DNA of 64,000 nt. Source: Myxococcales bacterium. Its GTDB lineage: Bacteria; Myxococcota_A; Polyangia; Haliangiales; Haliangiaceae. The notes below the pieces were generated by a model. That model saw nothing but the letters and a program-made list of their open reading frames with translations, was not told where the DNA came from and ran no database searches. Numbering within the stretch: the first letter of the stretch is position 1; the number at the start of each line of letters is the position of its first letter. Where the stretch lies: contig JAQBQE010000028.1 in assembly GCA_028287135.1 (NCBI GenBank), forward strand, positions 1 to 64,000. Direction: 5' to 3'. Made by a program: the position numbers and the translations under genes. Positions 9,401 to 29,388 of the stretch are shown piece by piece.

Positions 9401-12400
9401 CGCGTACAACGACGAAGAGAAGCGCCTGATCCGCATGGCGTTCCGTCAGCTGTCGGGCGGCATCGACTGGCAGTTCTACGTCCAGCAGGCGAAGTACCAG
9501 CAGGACCACCGCCAGGGCGCGGGTGACTTCCAGACCATGCAGGTCGGCGGCGAAGGCACCGACCTCGGCAGCAAGGCCGTGGACGGTGCGACCCAGGTCA
9601 AGGTGACCGCGAACAAGGGCGAGCTCGAGGCAGCGCTCGCACTCGGCACGCAGGGCGAGCTCAACATCACGGCCGAGCTCAACAACGCGCTGTCACAGAG
9701 CGACAGCTGGAACCTGATCCTTCGCATCATCGATCGCGCCGACGATGCCCAGTGCCGCACGATCCTCGCCGATCCGAAGCTGATGGGACGGCTCCAGGAC
9801 AAGCTCGATGCGTACTCGTGGGATCGCGTGCATCGCGTGCTCACGGGCCAGGACGGACTCGGCGTCCGGCTCGAGTCGCGCTCGCATGGTGACCACGACG
9901 GCACGATGGAGGGGATGTTCGGCGGGACGCACGAAGCCGGGATGAAGGAGGACATCAAAGCGTACGTCCACCGCCTGCGGATGAAGTTCGAGCAGGAGGA
10001 GATCAAGAAGGCGCGGCTCTCGGACCAGCTCCCGAACGAGGATCTGATCGGGATGAAGGTCGCGCACAAGGTCCGCGAGGCCTGCCAGTCGCTCAGTGCA
10101 GATCCGGAGATCGCTGCGATCCTCGACCGCGAGCTGTCGGGACTCGAGGCAACGTCGATGCGCGGGATGGTGCTGAACGGCGGCGAGGAATCGAACGTCG
10201 CGACCGTCGCCGAGAACGAGCGCGATGCCGAGAAGATCCATGCCGAGATCCGGCGGATGCAGAAGCCCGAGCGCGATCGCCGGCTGCACGACCCCGAGTA
10301 CATGGCTCGCCTCTCGAGCCTGCTCTACGGCAAGGACCTGCAGCTCGCGATCAGCTTGCTGCAATCGACGAGCGAGGAAGCCGGCGCGCAGGACAATCTC
10401 GCCGAGCTCTCGAAGATGCTGGCGCCCGGCGGATCGCGCGACAAGGACGACGTCCTCGCGAAGCTCGTGGAGCTGTCTCCGCCGGAGCACGAGCGCCTGA
10501 TCGCGAACCCGCAGCTGATCGCGTCGATCACCGCGTTGTTCCACTACGCGAGCAAGGAGAAGCGCGACATCGCCCAGCGCATCCTCGGCTTCCGCAAGGA
10601 GCAGAGCGACACGATCCTCGGCGCAGCCGTGGTGACCCCGGATGGCGCGCAGAACGCTGCAGGTCGCACGCTCCCCGACGGCGAGCGGCAGCGCCTCGCG
10701 TTCCTGCAGGAGACGGCGGTGGCCCGCCTCCTCCAGGGCGCATCGGTCAGCTGGAACCAGCTGCTCGGACAGCTCGTCGAGGTCTACAAGATGGACTTCA
10801 TGCCGAAGGGCATCGCGGCGGCTGTGCCGGCCGGGCAGACCGCACCGGTCGCACAGCCCGACGGGCCGGCGAAGGTCGATCCGCATGCGGGGCTCGCGAT
10901 CGAGATCGAGCAGAAGCTGCGCGAGGGCATCTGGAGCCGGATCAAGACCAACGAACAGGTCAAGGATCGCGCCGACAGCAAGCTCAAGATGGACCGCGTC
11001 GAGCAGGCGATCATGGGCGGCTCCGATCCGTCGTCGTTCCGTGTCATCGAGCAGTGGGGCGCGTTCGACGATGACGAGGCGGGTGTCGAGGAGGCACTTC
11101 GCAAGGCGTCCGACGATCACCTGATGGACTGGTGGAGCTCGGTGCGGCTCGACAAGCCCAACGGCGAGGAGTCACTCGCGACCGTCTATCACCGGTACCG
11201 GACCGCTCACGACAAGGCACGCGCCACGGTCCAGGCTCAGCCCGACGCCCCCAAGGAAATGCCGGCGAACGTGAAGGCGCTGCGCGATGACTACATGAAC
11301 TACGTCATCGACATCTCCGGCGACTTCGAGGACCTGGTCCTCAACTTCGCAGGCGGCGTGTTCAGCGACGATTCGAAGACGAAGAAGGACGGCAAGCGCA
11401 GCAAGGTCAGGCAGCGCGACAACGAGGACTATCAGAAGTGGCGCGCGATCATTCGCGCGCGCATTCCGAACATGCCGGTCGCCAAGCTCGCGAAGCGGAT
11501 CAAGGCGGAGGACCGGCCCGAGGACGTCGAGCTGATCTCGAACCCGAATCGCAAGGCGCGCACGGCGCACGAGTTCACGGAGGACGAGTACACGCGGCGC
11601 CTCGGCACCACGGGGGCGGGCATGCGCGTGGCCGGGACCGAGCGCGCGGCGGTCACCGACACGATGGGTCGCTTCGGCCAGGAGACGGCGCAGGCCGAGA
11701 GCGATGGCGTGATCACGTCGAAGGAAGGGGAGGGGCTCGAGCGCACCAAGGCCGACCTCGATCGCGCGATGCAGGAGTTCAGCGACGCTCGTGCGAAGAT
11801 CGCGAGCATCGCGGGTGCGATCGTGGGACTCGTGGCGGGTGCGATCGTCACGATCATCACCGGCGGCGCCGGTGCGGGTCTCGCGTGGATGCTCGTCGCG
11901 GGCGCGCTCTCGGGTGCGGCCGGCGCAGCGGGCACCGCGATCACGAAGGAGATGATCCAGGGGTCGGAGTTCGACTTCAGTCACGAAGGTCTGACCAGCA
12001 TCGCGCAGGGTGCGATCACCGGCATGGTGATGGCCGGCACCACGCGGCTCGCCGGCAACATGATGAAGAGCCTGACCGGCCCGGCCACCGCCAAGGCGCA
12101 GGCCCAGGCGATGGAGCACATCCTCAACGGCACCAAGCCCGATGCCTGGCAGCGGGTGATCACGGCGGCGCAGGGTCTCGGCTTTGCGACAGGTGAAGGC
12201 GTGCTCTCGGAAGGCCTCAACATCGGCATCGAGGCCGGCATGGCGCCGCTCGATCCATCACTGTGGGTCCACGGCTGGGACGAGGGCGTGATCCGTGCGC
12301 GCCACAAGATCCGCGATCACATCTCGGCGGCACCGCAGCGGCTGTTCAACTCCGGCGTGATGAGCGCGCTCACCCACAGCGTGGGTGCGATGCGCGGCCA

Positions 12401-15400
12401 GGGTGACGCGAAGGTGCAGCCGCCGACGACGGAGCTCGACAAGGTCCACGTCAAGGGCAGCCTGCAGTGGCACGTCGACCGGATGAAGGAGAACGTCAAG
12501 AGCTACATGAAGGTCGACGACGTCATGGTGATGGCGTTCTCGAGCTTCGTGTCGCAGAAGGCGTCGCAGTTCATGTTCGACAAGCCGATCGACTGGTCGA
12601 AGCCTGAAGAGCAGATCTTCATGGAGTTCCTGACCGCGTGGCAGGGCCTCGCCCCGAACATCCACGCGGATCACCGCCGGCTCGTGTTCGAGCGCAGGGA
12701 AGCGCTCAACGATCAGATCGAGAAGTTCGGCAAGAAGCTGACGACGCCGCAGGAGCTCGCTCACTACAAGTCGCTCAATCCCGATCACGCGATGGGCGAA
12801 GTGCTCACGATCGACCAGTACACGATGGCTCGCCGCGGCATGTTCGAAGCAGCGCTCGGCAGGACCGAGGCCGGCTACGGCGGCAAGCACACGCTCAACG
12901 CGGAGCAGCGGCGGATCTTCGAGCACTGGTGCCGCCAGGCTGCCGACTCTGCCGAGTATTCGGACCGGATCGCCCGCGACCCGCTGTCGCTCGACATCGT
13001 CAAGGCCGCCGCCGATCCGGTGAAGGCAACCGTTCCCCCGCCGCCGCCACCGCCCGAGCCGCCACCGCCACCGGCGGACGTCCGCACCAAGAAGCCGAAC
13101 GAGGACACGCAACCGAAGCCCGAGGTCAAGACGGGCGACGAGACCAAGCCGGAGGTCAAGCCGCCGACGATCGACGAGCTGATGCAGATGAAGGGCGCGT
13201 CCGAGGCGATCGACAAGTCGACGTTCTCGGGCCAGGAGCGCAACGAGGCTGCGCCGGAGAAGATCGCTGCGGAGGTTCAGCGTGCGTTGCCGTTCGTGGC
13301 GGCGCAGTTTCCGCATGGCACTGTCGAGCTCCTGCCTGCGGGCGCGATCAAGGTCCACCTCAGCGGTGACAAGGGCTCGATCGTGATCGAGATCAAGGTC
13401 AAGGCAGCCGAGGGCAACGACGTCGCGACGTTCCACTTCGCAGGGCAGGAGCACGCGATCATCGAGATCTCGGATCGCGCGCGCGACAAGCACGTCGAGC
13501 GCTCGGTCGCCGACCTGGTGTCGGAGATCAAGGCGATGCGCGAAGCGCAGCTCGCCGGCAAGCCGCTTCCGAAGGACGGCGCGCTGCGTCCAGGCTCGAA
13601 GTCCACGGAGCTCAACGGCAACGACCTCGGCAACATCGCGCAGCTGAAGTCGCTGCTGCGACAGCTCGATGCCGCGAAGAACCCGTTCGGTGACGACGCG
13701 CCCAATCCGCAGGTCGTCAAGCAGCTCAACGCCGACATCACGGCACTCCTCGACTCGCTCGGTGTGACGGGCATGGAAGCAGCGCGGATCGAGCTGATCG
13801 AGAAGGTCCTCACGCCGCGCCAGCGCGAGCAACTCACCGATCGCCATCGCGAGCCGCCGCCCAAGGCGAAGCGGGTCAGCGAGGATGCGAACAAGGACGG
13901 AGTTAGCGACCGGTCGCGCGTCGGCGTCGATGGCATGGCCATCCCCGACAAGATTCCGCGGCTCGACAACCTGCCGCCCGAGCAGGCGGCTGCGCAGAAG
14001 AAGTTCGCGGAGCTGTACGAAGCTCCCGGCGGGAAGGAGGGGATGGCAACGCAGTACCTCAACGAGGTCCTCGCCGACAAGCACCCCGATGGACGCGCGA
14101 AGACCGCAGAGGAATCGAAGACGTTCGCGACGGATGACGCCAAGCTGCTTTCCGAGGACTACAACCTCGACGTCCCCGGGGCCAGCAAGCAGGACATCCT
14201 TGCGGCCCGCGGAAAGATGAACCTGGCCGTCCACCAGACGGCGAACGCCGTCGCGAAGCTCGCGTTCCTCATGCGGCTCGATCAAATCCAGCAGACTGAG
14301 GGCGGCGGGATGATCATGGTGACCGCAGGTGGTGTTGCCGCCGGCAAGGGCACCGCGATCAGGGGCAATGAGATCGCCAAGGCAATGGTGGAGCGGGCGA
14401 AGGTGATCTGGGACACGGCAGGGGAGCAGAACTCGACCGAGCTACCGTGGGTGATTGCGGAGGCGAAGAAGCGGAACCTGACCGTCGAGATCCTGTACGT
14501 CCATCAGCGGCCCGAGAACACGTGGGAGCGCGTGGTGTCACGTGCGCAGAAGGAGGGTCGCATGGTCGATGCGCGCCTCCACGCGGAGAGCTACGCCGAG
14601 GGGGCGCGAAACTTCGATGCGGTCCAGAAGACGTATCCGGACGTCAGGACCGTCATCGTGGACGTGACTTCGAAGGAGAAGCCTCCCCAGGAGATCCAGA
14701 ATCTTCCGAAGGATGCACTGACGCTGGACGCCGATAGCGTCCACCAGAAGAACGTCGAGTACCTGAAGAAGCAGGAAGGGCTCTCCGAGTCGATCACGTC
14801 CGGTGGCAATGAGCAGGGCGAGAAGGTCTGGGGGCCGCCCGAGCAACGCGCCGCACTGGCCGAGCTCGGCAGCATCGAGATCTCGACGTTGCCCGCGGGC
14901 ACCGTGATCAAGGGGCAGGAGGGGGTGCCGCTCGATCGCAACACGTACTTCGTCTCGCAGTCCGACGGTAAACGGATGCTCGAGCTGATGCTCAAGCTCG
15001 GTCCAGAGGTCGAGACCCGGGCGTACAAGAAGGGCTTCATCATCCGCCGCACCACCGAGGGCAAGCTCCACGAGTGGTACTTCGAGTTCAACGACAGCGC
15101 GTCCAAGGTCGGAGCGAAGAAGGTCGAGGGACCTCGTGGCGACGGCGGGCTACCGCCGCCCAATGCGGCGACGATCGAGCTGTGGGGCTTCAGCGGCGTC
15201 CGCAAGATCAAGGGCCGTGGAAAGGATCAGTGGACGAAGCACGAGGCGGAGATGGTCAAGCGTGCGCGCGACCAGGAGCCGCTGCTGTTCGCCGGGCACA
15301 TCGGCATCTCCCTCGATGGCGGCAAGACGATCATCGGCTTCACGCCCAAGCCGCCCGAGGGGATGACGATGCCCGAGTTTCTGAAGAGCCTGATGGAGCA

Positions 15401-15833
15401 CGATGCGTTCCCGGGCATCCTTGGAAACGACACGCCCATCTTCCACAAGGCGGCCGAGGCAGCCCGCGAGCATGGCTGGGATACCGAGCCGATCGCGGCG
15501 GTGCAGCTCGTCGACGAGCCGAAGAAGATGGAGATCGTGGATCAGGCCGCCAAGCTGTCCGGCATGAAGCCCGGGGAGCACGGGTTCGGCTATTCGTTCC
15601 CGAAGCGCCCCGAGGAGCGCACAGGCCCGAACGATCTGTTCGCCTCATCGAATGGCTTCGACGCGAGCTGCGTGCGCAACTGCGGCGCGTTCCCAGAGAA
15701 GCTCGGGGTGGCGATTCCGGAGCCAAGCGGTAACGTGAAGCACTACATGCCGGAGCTCGAGAAGTGGGCCAACGAGGACGGTCCGAAGGACTTCCGGACC
15801 AAGATCGTCGACAAGCCGAAGGAGAAGAAATGA
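6462..15833 (+). CDS. Giant modular protein, candidate polymorphic toxin / eCIS-type effector
   Basis: 3123 aa from an ATG that overlaps the previous stop. Visible layout: (1) residues about 1-1750, helical, with degenerate repeats carrying a DP-x-hydrophobic pattern (LADPKLMGRL, HDPEYMARL, ANPQLIASI); (2) residues about 1780-1832, a Gly/Ala-rich hydrophobic stretch that could insert in a membrane; (3) a Pro-rich linker near 2190-2235; (4) about 2610-2800, a P-loop domain with Walker A GGVAAGKGT (Lys2629) followed by EILYVHQRPENTWERVVSRA, resembling zeta-toxin kinases; (5) about 2900-3123, a domain with HIGIS (His2946) and SCVRNC (Cys3070, Cys3074), possibly a papain/NlpC-like fold. A long carrier, a central hydrophobic region and C-terminal toxin-like domains together resemble giant eCIS or polymorphic toxins. 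No signal peptide is seen. Domain names are by eye; the product could instead be a structural or regulatory protein. Confidence 0.8.
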   Translation: MTKELAPNPPVKVDAKVPPAVSPAPPTNNLDAAKSAEFLRLMTDITKDWKTVCGSLLTETETPKDPPTYAKFTADAYGLLARRDKTGETGLPAVRNILALTPSRLRYAQELERVEALAQADGIRRLAIHENLLDLQAGGDIKFNTDRLIVSYMALSKHGREWWQAATPEVSEWVGPFSAYLLNGGTLAKHCTEAGFGAWAAGAKRAVALKPLLNLLKGGSLAPQEVTTALVVDGATTTHVDATDAQKKEWDDEAAKIKAEIEPFLPADGATGDDAKLKKLERKERLDLILKVSAAPMPIKDRLSADAVFMRRVAMLGEQATGQGQQSLLRALDPVEALADQVSGAKVAASGYVIHGTAVDNKQRFAYIRDFLSSHSSKDPAQNKSLEAIRMRAMTHPTISTHCRYLSAPEQQDLWKLVTRGTLEPQLSDKLFPALKAGNPTDVARLLLTMGPDDQAAMGALKDDLIFRNAIASDKMREQVVVDGVTVRPYDLCLLMWGQRPGLSKDPGQTGPAETMEPNTKPLNFDERVLLDTGLYNPMIKQLQSDLSAADSWFASGWRTDDDDVANHLDAFATSCASETFVHLIRRGGAPPGQELVAKYNAKTGSSLHSLIKSGCGEKSRRAAERVLNIAIGSESVGVIGGVVQRAGDGPEAAPMKLEQALRETPTTDKGRSIQQVVHSAAADLRRELYEGLAWNGADIEDVIEIYDNLEKLVAPQLAAVKDKTKLTVFVIELLQNAYLEIDGPLVNALDKRLSNKDGKQATQRFGLTIEGAASRKKEAQGAEPALDASTAARQTAEQKFGPKATELFEAFAGLSRAAEESRFIAAKTKLLEYLQLDGVGPAVTSLRITGDALASERPVDQAAGSALGVMKSPDDYYRLIYGITPKNHAVQIARSFKHSDGTGIRHNPEEVAGWLGVDPAAIGGTTPAPVGGAPVIDDSNRALVRSGFTVEKAKDNADAMWKILHEGGEIRLFEATLYAAYNDEEKRLIRMAFRQLSGGIDWQFYVQQAKYQQDHRQGAGDFQTMQVGGEGTDLGSKAVDGATQVKVTANKGELEAALALGTQGELNITAELNNALSQSDSWNLILRIIDRADDAQCRTILADPKLMGRLQDKLDAYSWDRVHRVLTGQDGLGVRLESRSHGDHDGTMEGMFGGTHEAGMKEDIKAYVHRLRMKFEQEEIKKARLSDQLPNEDLIGMKVAHKVREACQSLSADPEIAAILDRELSGLEATSMRGMVLNGGEESNVATVAENERDAEKIHAEIRRMQKPERDRRLHDPEYMARLSSLLYGKDLQLAISLLQSTSEEAGAQDNLAELSKMLAPGGSRDKDDVLAKLVELSPPEHERLIANPQLIASITALFHYASKEKRDIAQRILGFRKEQSDTILGAAVVTPDGAQNAAGRTLPDGERQRLAFLQETAVARLLQGASVSWNQLLGQLVEVYKMDFMPKGIAAAVPAGQTAPVAQPDGPAKVDPHAGLAIEIEQKLREGIWSRIKTNEQVKDRADSKLKMDRVEQAIMGGSDPSSFRVIEQWGAFDDDEAGVEEALRKASDDHLMDWWSSVRLDKPNGEESLATVYHRYRTAHDKARATVQAQPDAPKEMPANVKALRDDYMNYVIDISGDFEDLVLNFAGGVFSDDSKTKKDGKRSKVRQRDNEDYQKWRAIIRARIPNMPVAKLAKRIKAEDRPEDVELISNPNRKARTAHEFTEDEYTRRLGTTGAGMRVAGTERAAVTDTMGRFGQETAQAESDGVITSKEGEGLERTKADLDRAMQEFSDARAKIASIAGAIVGLVAGAIVTIITGGAGAGLAWMLVAGALSGAAGAAGTAITKEMIQGSEFDFSHEGLTSIAQGAITGMVMAGTTRLAGNMMKSLTGPATAKAQAQAMEHILNGTKPDAWQRVITAAQGLGFATGEGVLSEGLNIGIEAGMAPLDPSLWVHGWDEGVIRARHKIRDHISAAPQRLFNSGVMSALTHSVGAMRGQGDAKVQPPTTELDKVHVKGSLQWHVDRMKENVKSYMKVDDVMVMAFSSFVSQKASQFMFDKPIDWSKPEEQIFMEFLTAWQGLAPNIHADHRRLVFERREALNDQIEKFGKKLTTPQELAHYKSLNPDHAMGEVLTIDQYTMARRGMFEAALGRTEAGYGGKHTLNAEQRRIFEHWCRQAADSAEYSDRIARDPLSLDIVKAAADPVKATVPPPPPPPEPPPPPADVRTKKPNEDTQPKPEVKTGDETKPEVKPPTIDELMQMKGASEAIDKSTFSGQERNEAAPEKIAAEVQRALPFVAAQFPHGTVELLPAGAIKVHLSGDKGSIVIEIKVKAAEGNDVATFHFAGQEHAIIEISDRARDKHVERSVADLVSEIKAMREAQLAGKPLPKDGALRPGSKSTELNGNDLGNIAQLKSLLRQLDAAKNPFGDDAPNPQVVKQLNADITALLDSLGVTGMEAARIELIEKVLTPRQREQLTDRHREPPPKAKRVSEDANKDGVSDRSRVGVDGMAIPDKIPRLDNLPPEQAAAQKKFAELYEAPGGKEGMATQYLNEVLADKHPDGRAKTAEESKTFATDDAKLLSEDYNLDVPGASKQDILAARGKMNLAVHQTANAVAKLAFLMRLDQIQQTEGGGMIMVTAGGVAAGKGTAIRGNEIAKAMVERAKVIWDTAGEQNSTELPWVIAEAKKRNLTVEILYVHQRPENTWERVVSRAQKEGRMVDARLHAESYAEGARNFDAVQKTYPDVRTVIVDVTSKEKPPQEIQNLPKDALTLDADSVHQKNVEYLKKQEGLSESITSGGNEQGEKVWGPPEQRAALAELGSIEISTLPAGTVIKGQEGVPLDRNTYFVSQSDGKRMLELMLKLGPEVETRAYKKGFIIRRTTEGKLHEWYFEFNDSASKVGAKKVEGPRGDGGLPPPNAATIELWGFSGVRKIKGRGKDQWTKHEAEMVKRARDQEPLLFAGHIGISLDGGKTIIGFTPKPPEGMTMPEFLKSLMEHDAFPGILGNDTPIFHKAAEAAREHGWDTEPIAAVQLVDEPKKMEIVDQAAKLSGMKPGEHGFGYSFPKRPEERTGPNDLFASSNGFDASCVRNCGAFPEKLGVAIPEPSGNVKHYMPELEKWANEDGPKDFRTKIVDKPKEKK

Positions 15834-16300
15834 CCATCTCCCTCACGGAAGACGAGCTGCGGATGGAGCTCGAGTTCAATCGCAAGCCGCTGAGCCAGAT
15901 CCAGGAGACGGCGAACGAGTGGCTCCTCGGCACATGGACGCTCGCCAAGTCGCATCGCACCTGGCGCGTCGGCTATGCGCATCCGCTGGTCGCCGGCGCG
16001 GCGTTCCGGACGTTCCCGTTCGACATCGACGGGAAACGCGGCGTCGCCGTGTTCTTCGAGTCGGCAGGCGAGCCGCCCTGGATCTTCGCCGGGTGGGTCG
16101 AGCCCGAGCGCGCGACGGAGGCTGCAGCGTGGGCCGACTTCCTCAATAGCGAGATCGCGAATCGACTCGCTGATCTGCCGGCGGGGAAGAACCCGACGTA
16201 CGATCCGCACGACGGCAAGCTCAGCCAGGACATCGAGGACGAGATCGCAGAGCGAAAGTTTGCGAACTCGTTGGGCCGTAAACCTTACAGGCCAACGTGA
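15830..16300 (+). CDS. Unknown 156-aa protein, candidate immunity protein
   Basis: The start is ATG 15830, overlapping the TGA of the giant gene (ATGA). An earlier in-frame ATG at 15764 lies inside the giant gene and is not preferred. The soluble 156-aa product begins MTISLTEDELRMELEFN, has aromatic and acidic patches (EPPWIFAGWVEPERATEAA) and no recognised domain. A small, cytosolic, acidic protein encoded directly after the toxin-like C-terminus is the usual position and size of an immunity protein. The role is inferred from context only. Its stop overlaps the next start. Confidence 0.75.
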   Translation: MTISLTEDELRMELEFNRKPLSQIQETANEWLLGTWTLAKSHRTWRVGYAHPLVAGAAFRTFPFDIDGKRGVAVFFESAGEPPWIFAGWVEPERATEAAAWADFLNSEIANRLADLPAGKNPTYDPHDGKLSQDIEDEIAERKFANSLGRKPYRPT

Positions 16301-16683
16301 ACGCTCGCCGCGACGCACTCGCTCACCGGTTCATCGCGTTCACGCTCGAGGAGACCTCCGCGTGGCCCGCCGAGATCACGACGAGCCTCCACGAGCTGGC
16401 GTTCTCGACGTTGCCCGAGCTCGTGCTCGACCTCGATGCGCCGTCGGCCTGCAGGTTCGTGCGCGCGTGGCGCGAGCGGCTCGACCTCGAGCTCGGCTCG
16501 CCGACCGAGCTCACCGCCGAGGATCGCGCCTGGCTCGCTGAGCTTGCCCGGGGCTGGACGCCGGCCGCGGCAGAGCCGGTGGCCTCGGGGCCGGAGGTCT
16601 CGCGGCTCGCCGAGCTGCTGCGCCGGTTCGGGCCCCTCGCGCTCGCGCTGCCGTGGCGTGACGACGTCACCGCCAAGGCCTGA
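16297..16683 (+). CDS. Unknown 128-aa protein, last gene of the effector cassette
   Basis: The GTG start at 16297 overlaps the preceding TGA (GTGA). The 128-aa product is helical, Ala/Leu/Glu rich, with no signal peptide or known motif. With the 15830 gene it makes two small proteins after a giant protein that carries two separate C-terminal enzyme-like domains, so one immunity protein per domain is conceivable (inference). It is followed by a 155-bp gap before the TPR gene, which marks the end of the cassette. Confidence 0.65.
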   Translation: MNARRDALAHRFIAFTLEETSAWPAEITTSLHELAFSTLPELVLDLDAPSACRFVRAWRERLDLELGSPTELTAEDRAWLAELARGWTPAAAEPVASGPEVSRLAELLRRFGPLALALPWRDDVTAKA

Positions 16684-16838
16684 TCTCCGGCTCGCAGGAC
16701 CCGCCAGCCGGCCCGGGAGCGGCTCCGAAATCAGCGTCACCTGCGCCGATCCGCGCGGCGTAACTGCGCGTCCGCAATTGGCTCCCACGGTTGTGTCGCT
16801 CAGGGGTGGTCGGTACCATCGAACGCCGTCCGCACCCC

Positions 16839-28190
<11,352 letters not shown>

Positions 28191-28204
28191 CGTCGGTCAC
28201 CGTC

Positions 28205-28732
28205 ATGGGGATGTTGAAGCAGAGGGGACGGTTCGGTGTTCCGTTCGTGCTCGTGGTCGGCTGCAGTCAGCCCGCTCCCACGGCGCCCCGAGTGCTTGCC
28301 GTCCACGACGAGCTGGGCACGACCGAGATCGCGGATGCTGGCGTGGATGCCGAGTCATCGGTGCCACCGCGGGTGCAGGATCCAGCGCCCGTCATGGAAT
28401 CGTCGCCCCCGATCAAGAGGTCACGGCGGCGCGATTTCAGCGGGAACCCGCCAAGCCCACAGTCCGTCGACCCCATCGATCGGCGCGTCATCCTGCAGTC
28501 GGCGCTGTCGCCGAATCAGCTCCGGCTCGTGATCGGTCTGCGCGGCGCCGCGGACCCGCCAGCGATCACCGCCCGGTGGACGGGCGTGTTCCTCGCTGAC
28601 GGCAAGCCAATCGCCGGCAGCGGATTCAAGGTAATCCGTGTCAGCCGGCGAATGGTCGAGGTGGTCGTCGATGGCGCTCAGCCACCGTCCAAAGACGTCC
28701 GACTGTACGCGCCCGGCGTCACGGTCCACTGA
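28205..28732 (+). CDS. Putative lipoprotein, 175 aa
   Basis: Starts 14 bp after the TPR gene. The N-terminus MGMLKQRGRFGVPFVLVVGC is a lipoprotein signal with lipobox VVGC and lipidation at Cys20. A Pro/Ala/Asp-rich linker (about 25-90) leads to a small folded C-terminal region (about 90-175) with beta-strand character. No family recognised. Short spacing suggests co-transcription with the TPR gene. Confidence 0.7.
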   Translation: MGMLKQRGRFGVPFVLVVGCSQPAPTAPRVLAVHDELGTTEIADAGVDAESSVPPRVQDPAPVMESSPPIKRSRRRDFSGNPPSPQSVDPIDRRVILQSALSPNQLRLVIGLRGAADPPAITARWTGVFLADGKPIAGSGFKVIRVSRRMVEVVVDGAQPPSKDVRLYAPGVTVH

Positions 28733-28749
28733 CCGCGAAGCTCCGGCTG

Positions 28750-29175
28750 CTAGTTCGCGCTCTTCTCGGTCTGCTGCTGCGCCGCGGCCTTCTCGGCGCG
28801 CTCCTTGGCCGCCACCCCGAACACGGTGCACGTGTTGTTGCGGATCGACCAGGTCGCATCGTTCAGGCAAAGATCGATGTCGTTGATCTCGCACTCGACG
28901 CCGTCCTCGTCGACGAGCAGTGCGTCGTAGAAGTCGCAGTTGACGCCGAGGAGTAGCTCCTCGTCTGGGAACAGCACATCGCCACCGAGCAGGTTTGGCC
29001 CCCATGTCGAGCTGCCTGTGTCGGTCAGATAGATCTGCTCGATCACGAAGTCCGAGTTGTTGACCACGCGGAGCGACGCGTCCGCGACGAATCCGTCGTC
29101 GGTCGTGCAGCCGGTGAACGCCGCGAGCGACGCGCACGCGGCCAGGACAGGGGCCAGTAGGCGATGGGTCATCAT
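28750..29175 (-). CDS. Putative lipoprotein, 141 aa
   Basis: Start chosen at ATG 29175 (MMTHRLLAPVLAACASLAAF, then TGC): a basic tip, hydrophobic core and lipobox with Cys near residue 23. GTG 29208 would add 11 residues before the signal and is less likely. The mature part has four or five Cys residues and many acidic residues, a beta-rich middle, and a charged Ala/Glu/Lys tail. It converges with the 28205 lipoprotein with a 17-bp gap. The 213 bp upstream contain no gene that I can support. Function unknown. Confidence 0.65.
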   Translation of the reverse strand: MMTHRLLAPVLAACASLAAFTGCTTDDGFVADASLRVVNNSDFVIEQIYLTDTGSSTWGPNLLGGDVLFPDEELLLGVNCDFYDALLVDEDGVECEINDIDLCLNDATWSIRNNTCTVFGVAAKERAEKAAAQQQTEKSAN

Positions 29176-29388
29176 GACGGTGCAAGGAGCAATGGATGTG
29201 CCGCTCACGCTTCGCCGGAGATAGAGCGCGGCGACGCCAACCCGCGCACATGTTCCGCGTGATTCGCGGACCTACACAGCTGTGCGAGCGTGCACGCAGC
29301 GCGATTTCGTCACGACGCTGGTGGAGGGCCGAGCGCGCGTGGCGCAGGGCCGGGCGGTGGCGCACCGCTCGCGCGGAGATCGGTCAGA

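Noticed and set aside
16684..16838. Extra small gene between the cassette and the TPR gene
   Set aside because: No frame longer than a few dozen codons with start context; a TACCAT element at 16814-16819 may be part of the TPR promoter but is too weak to call.
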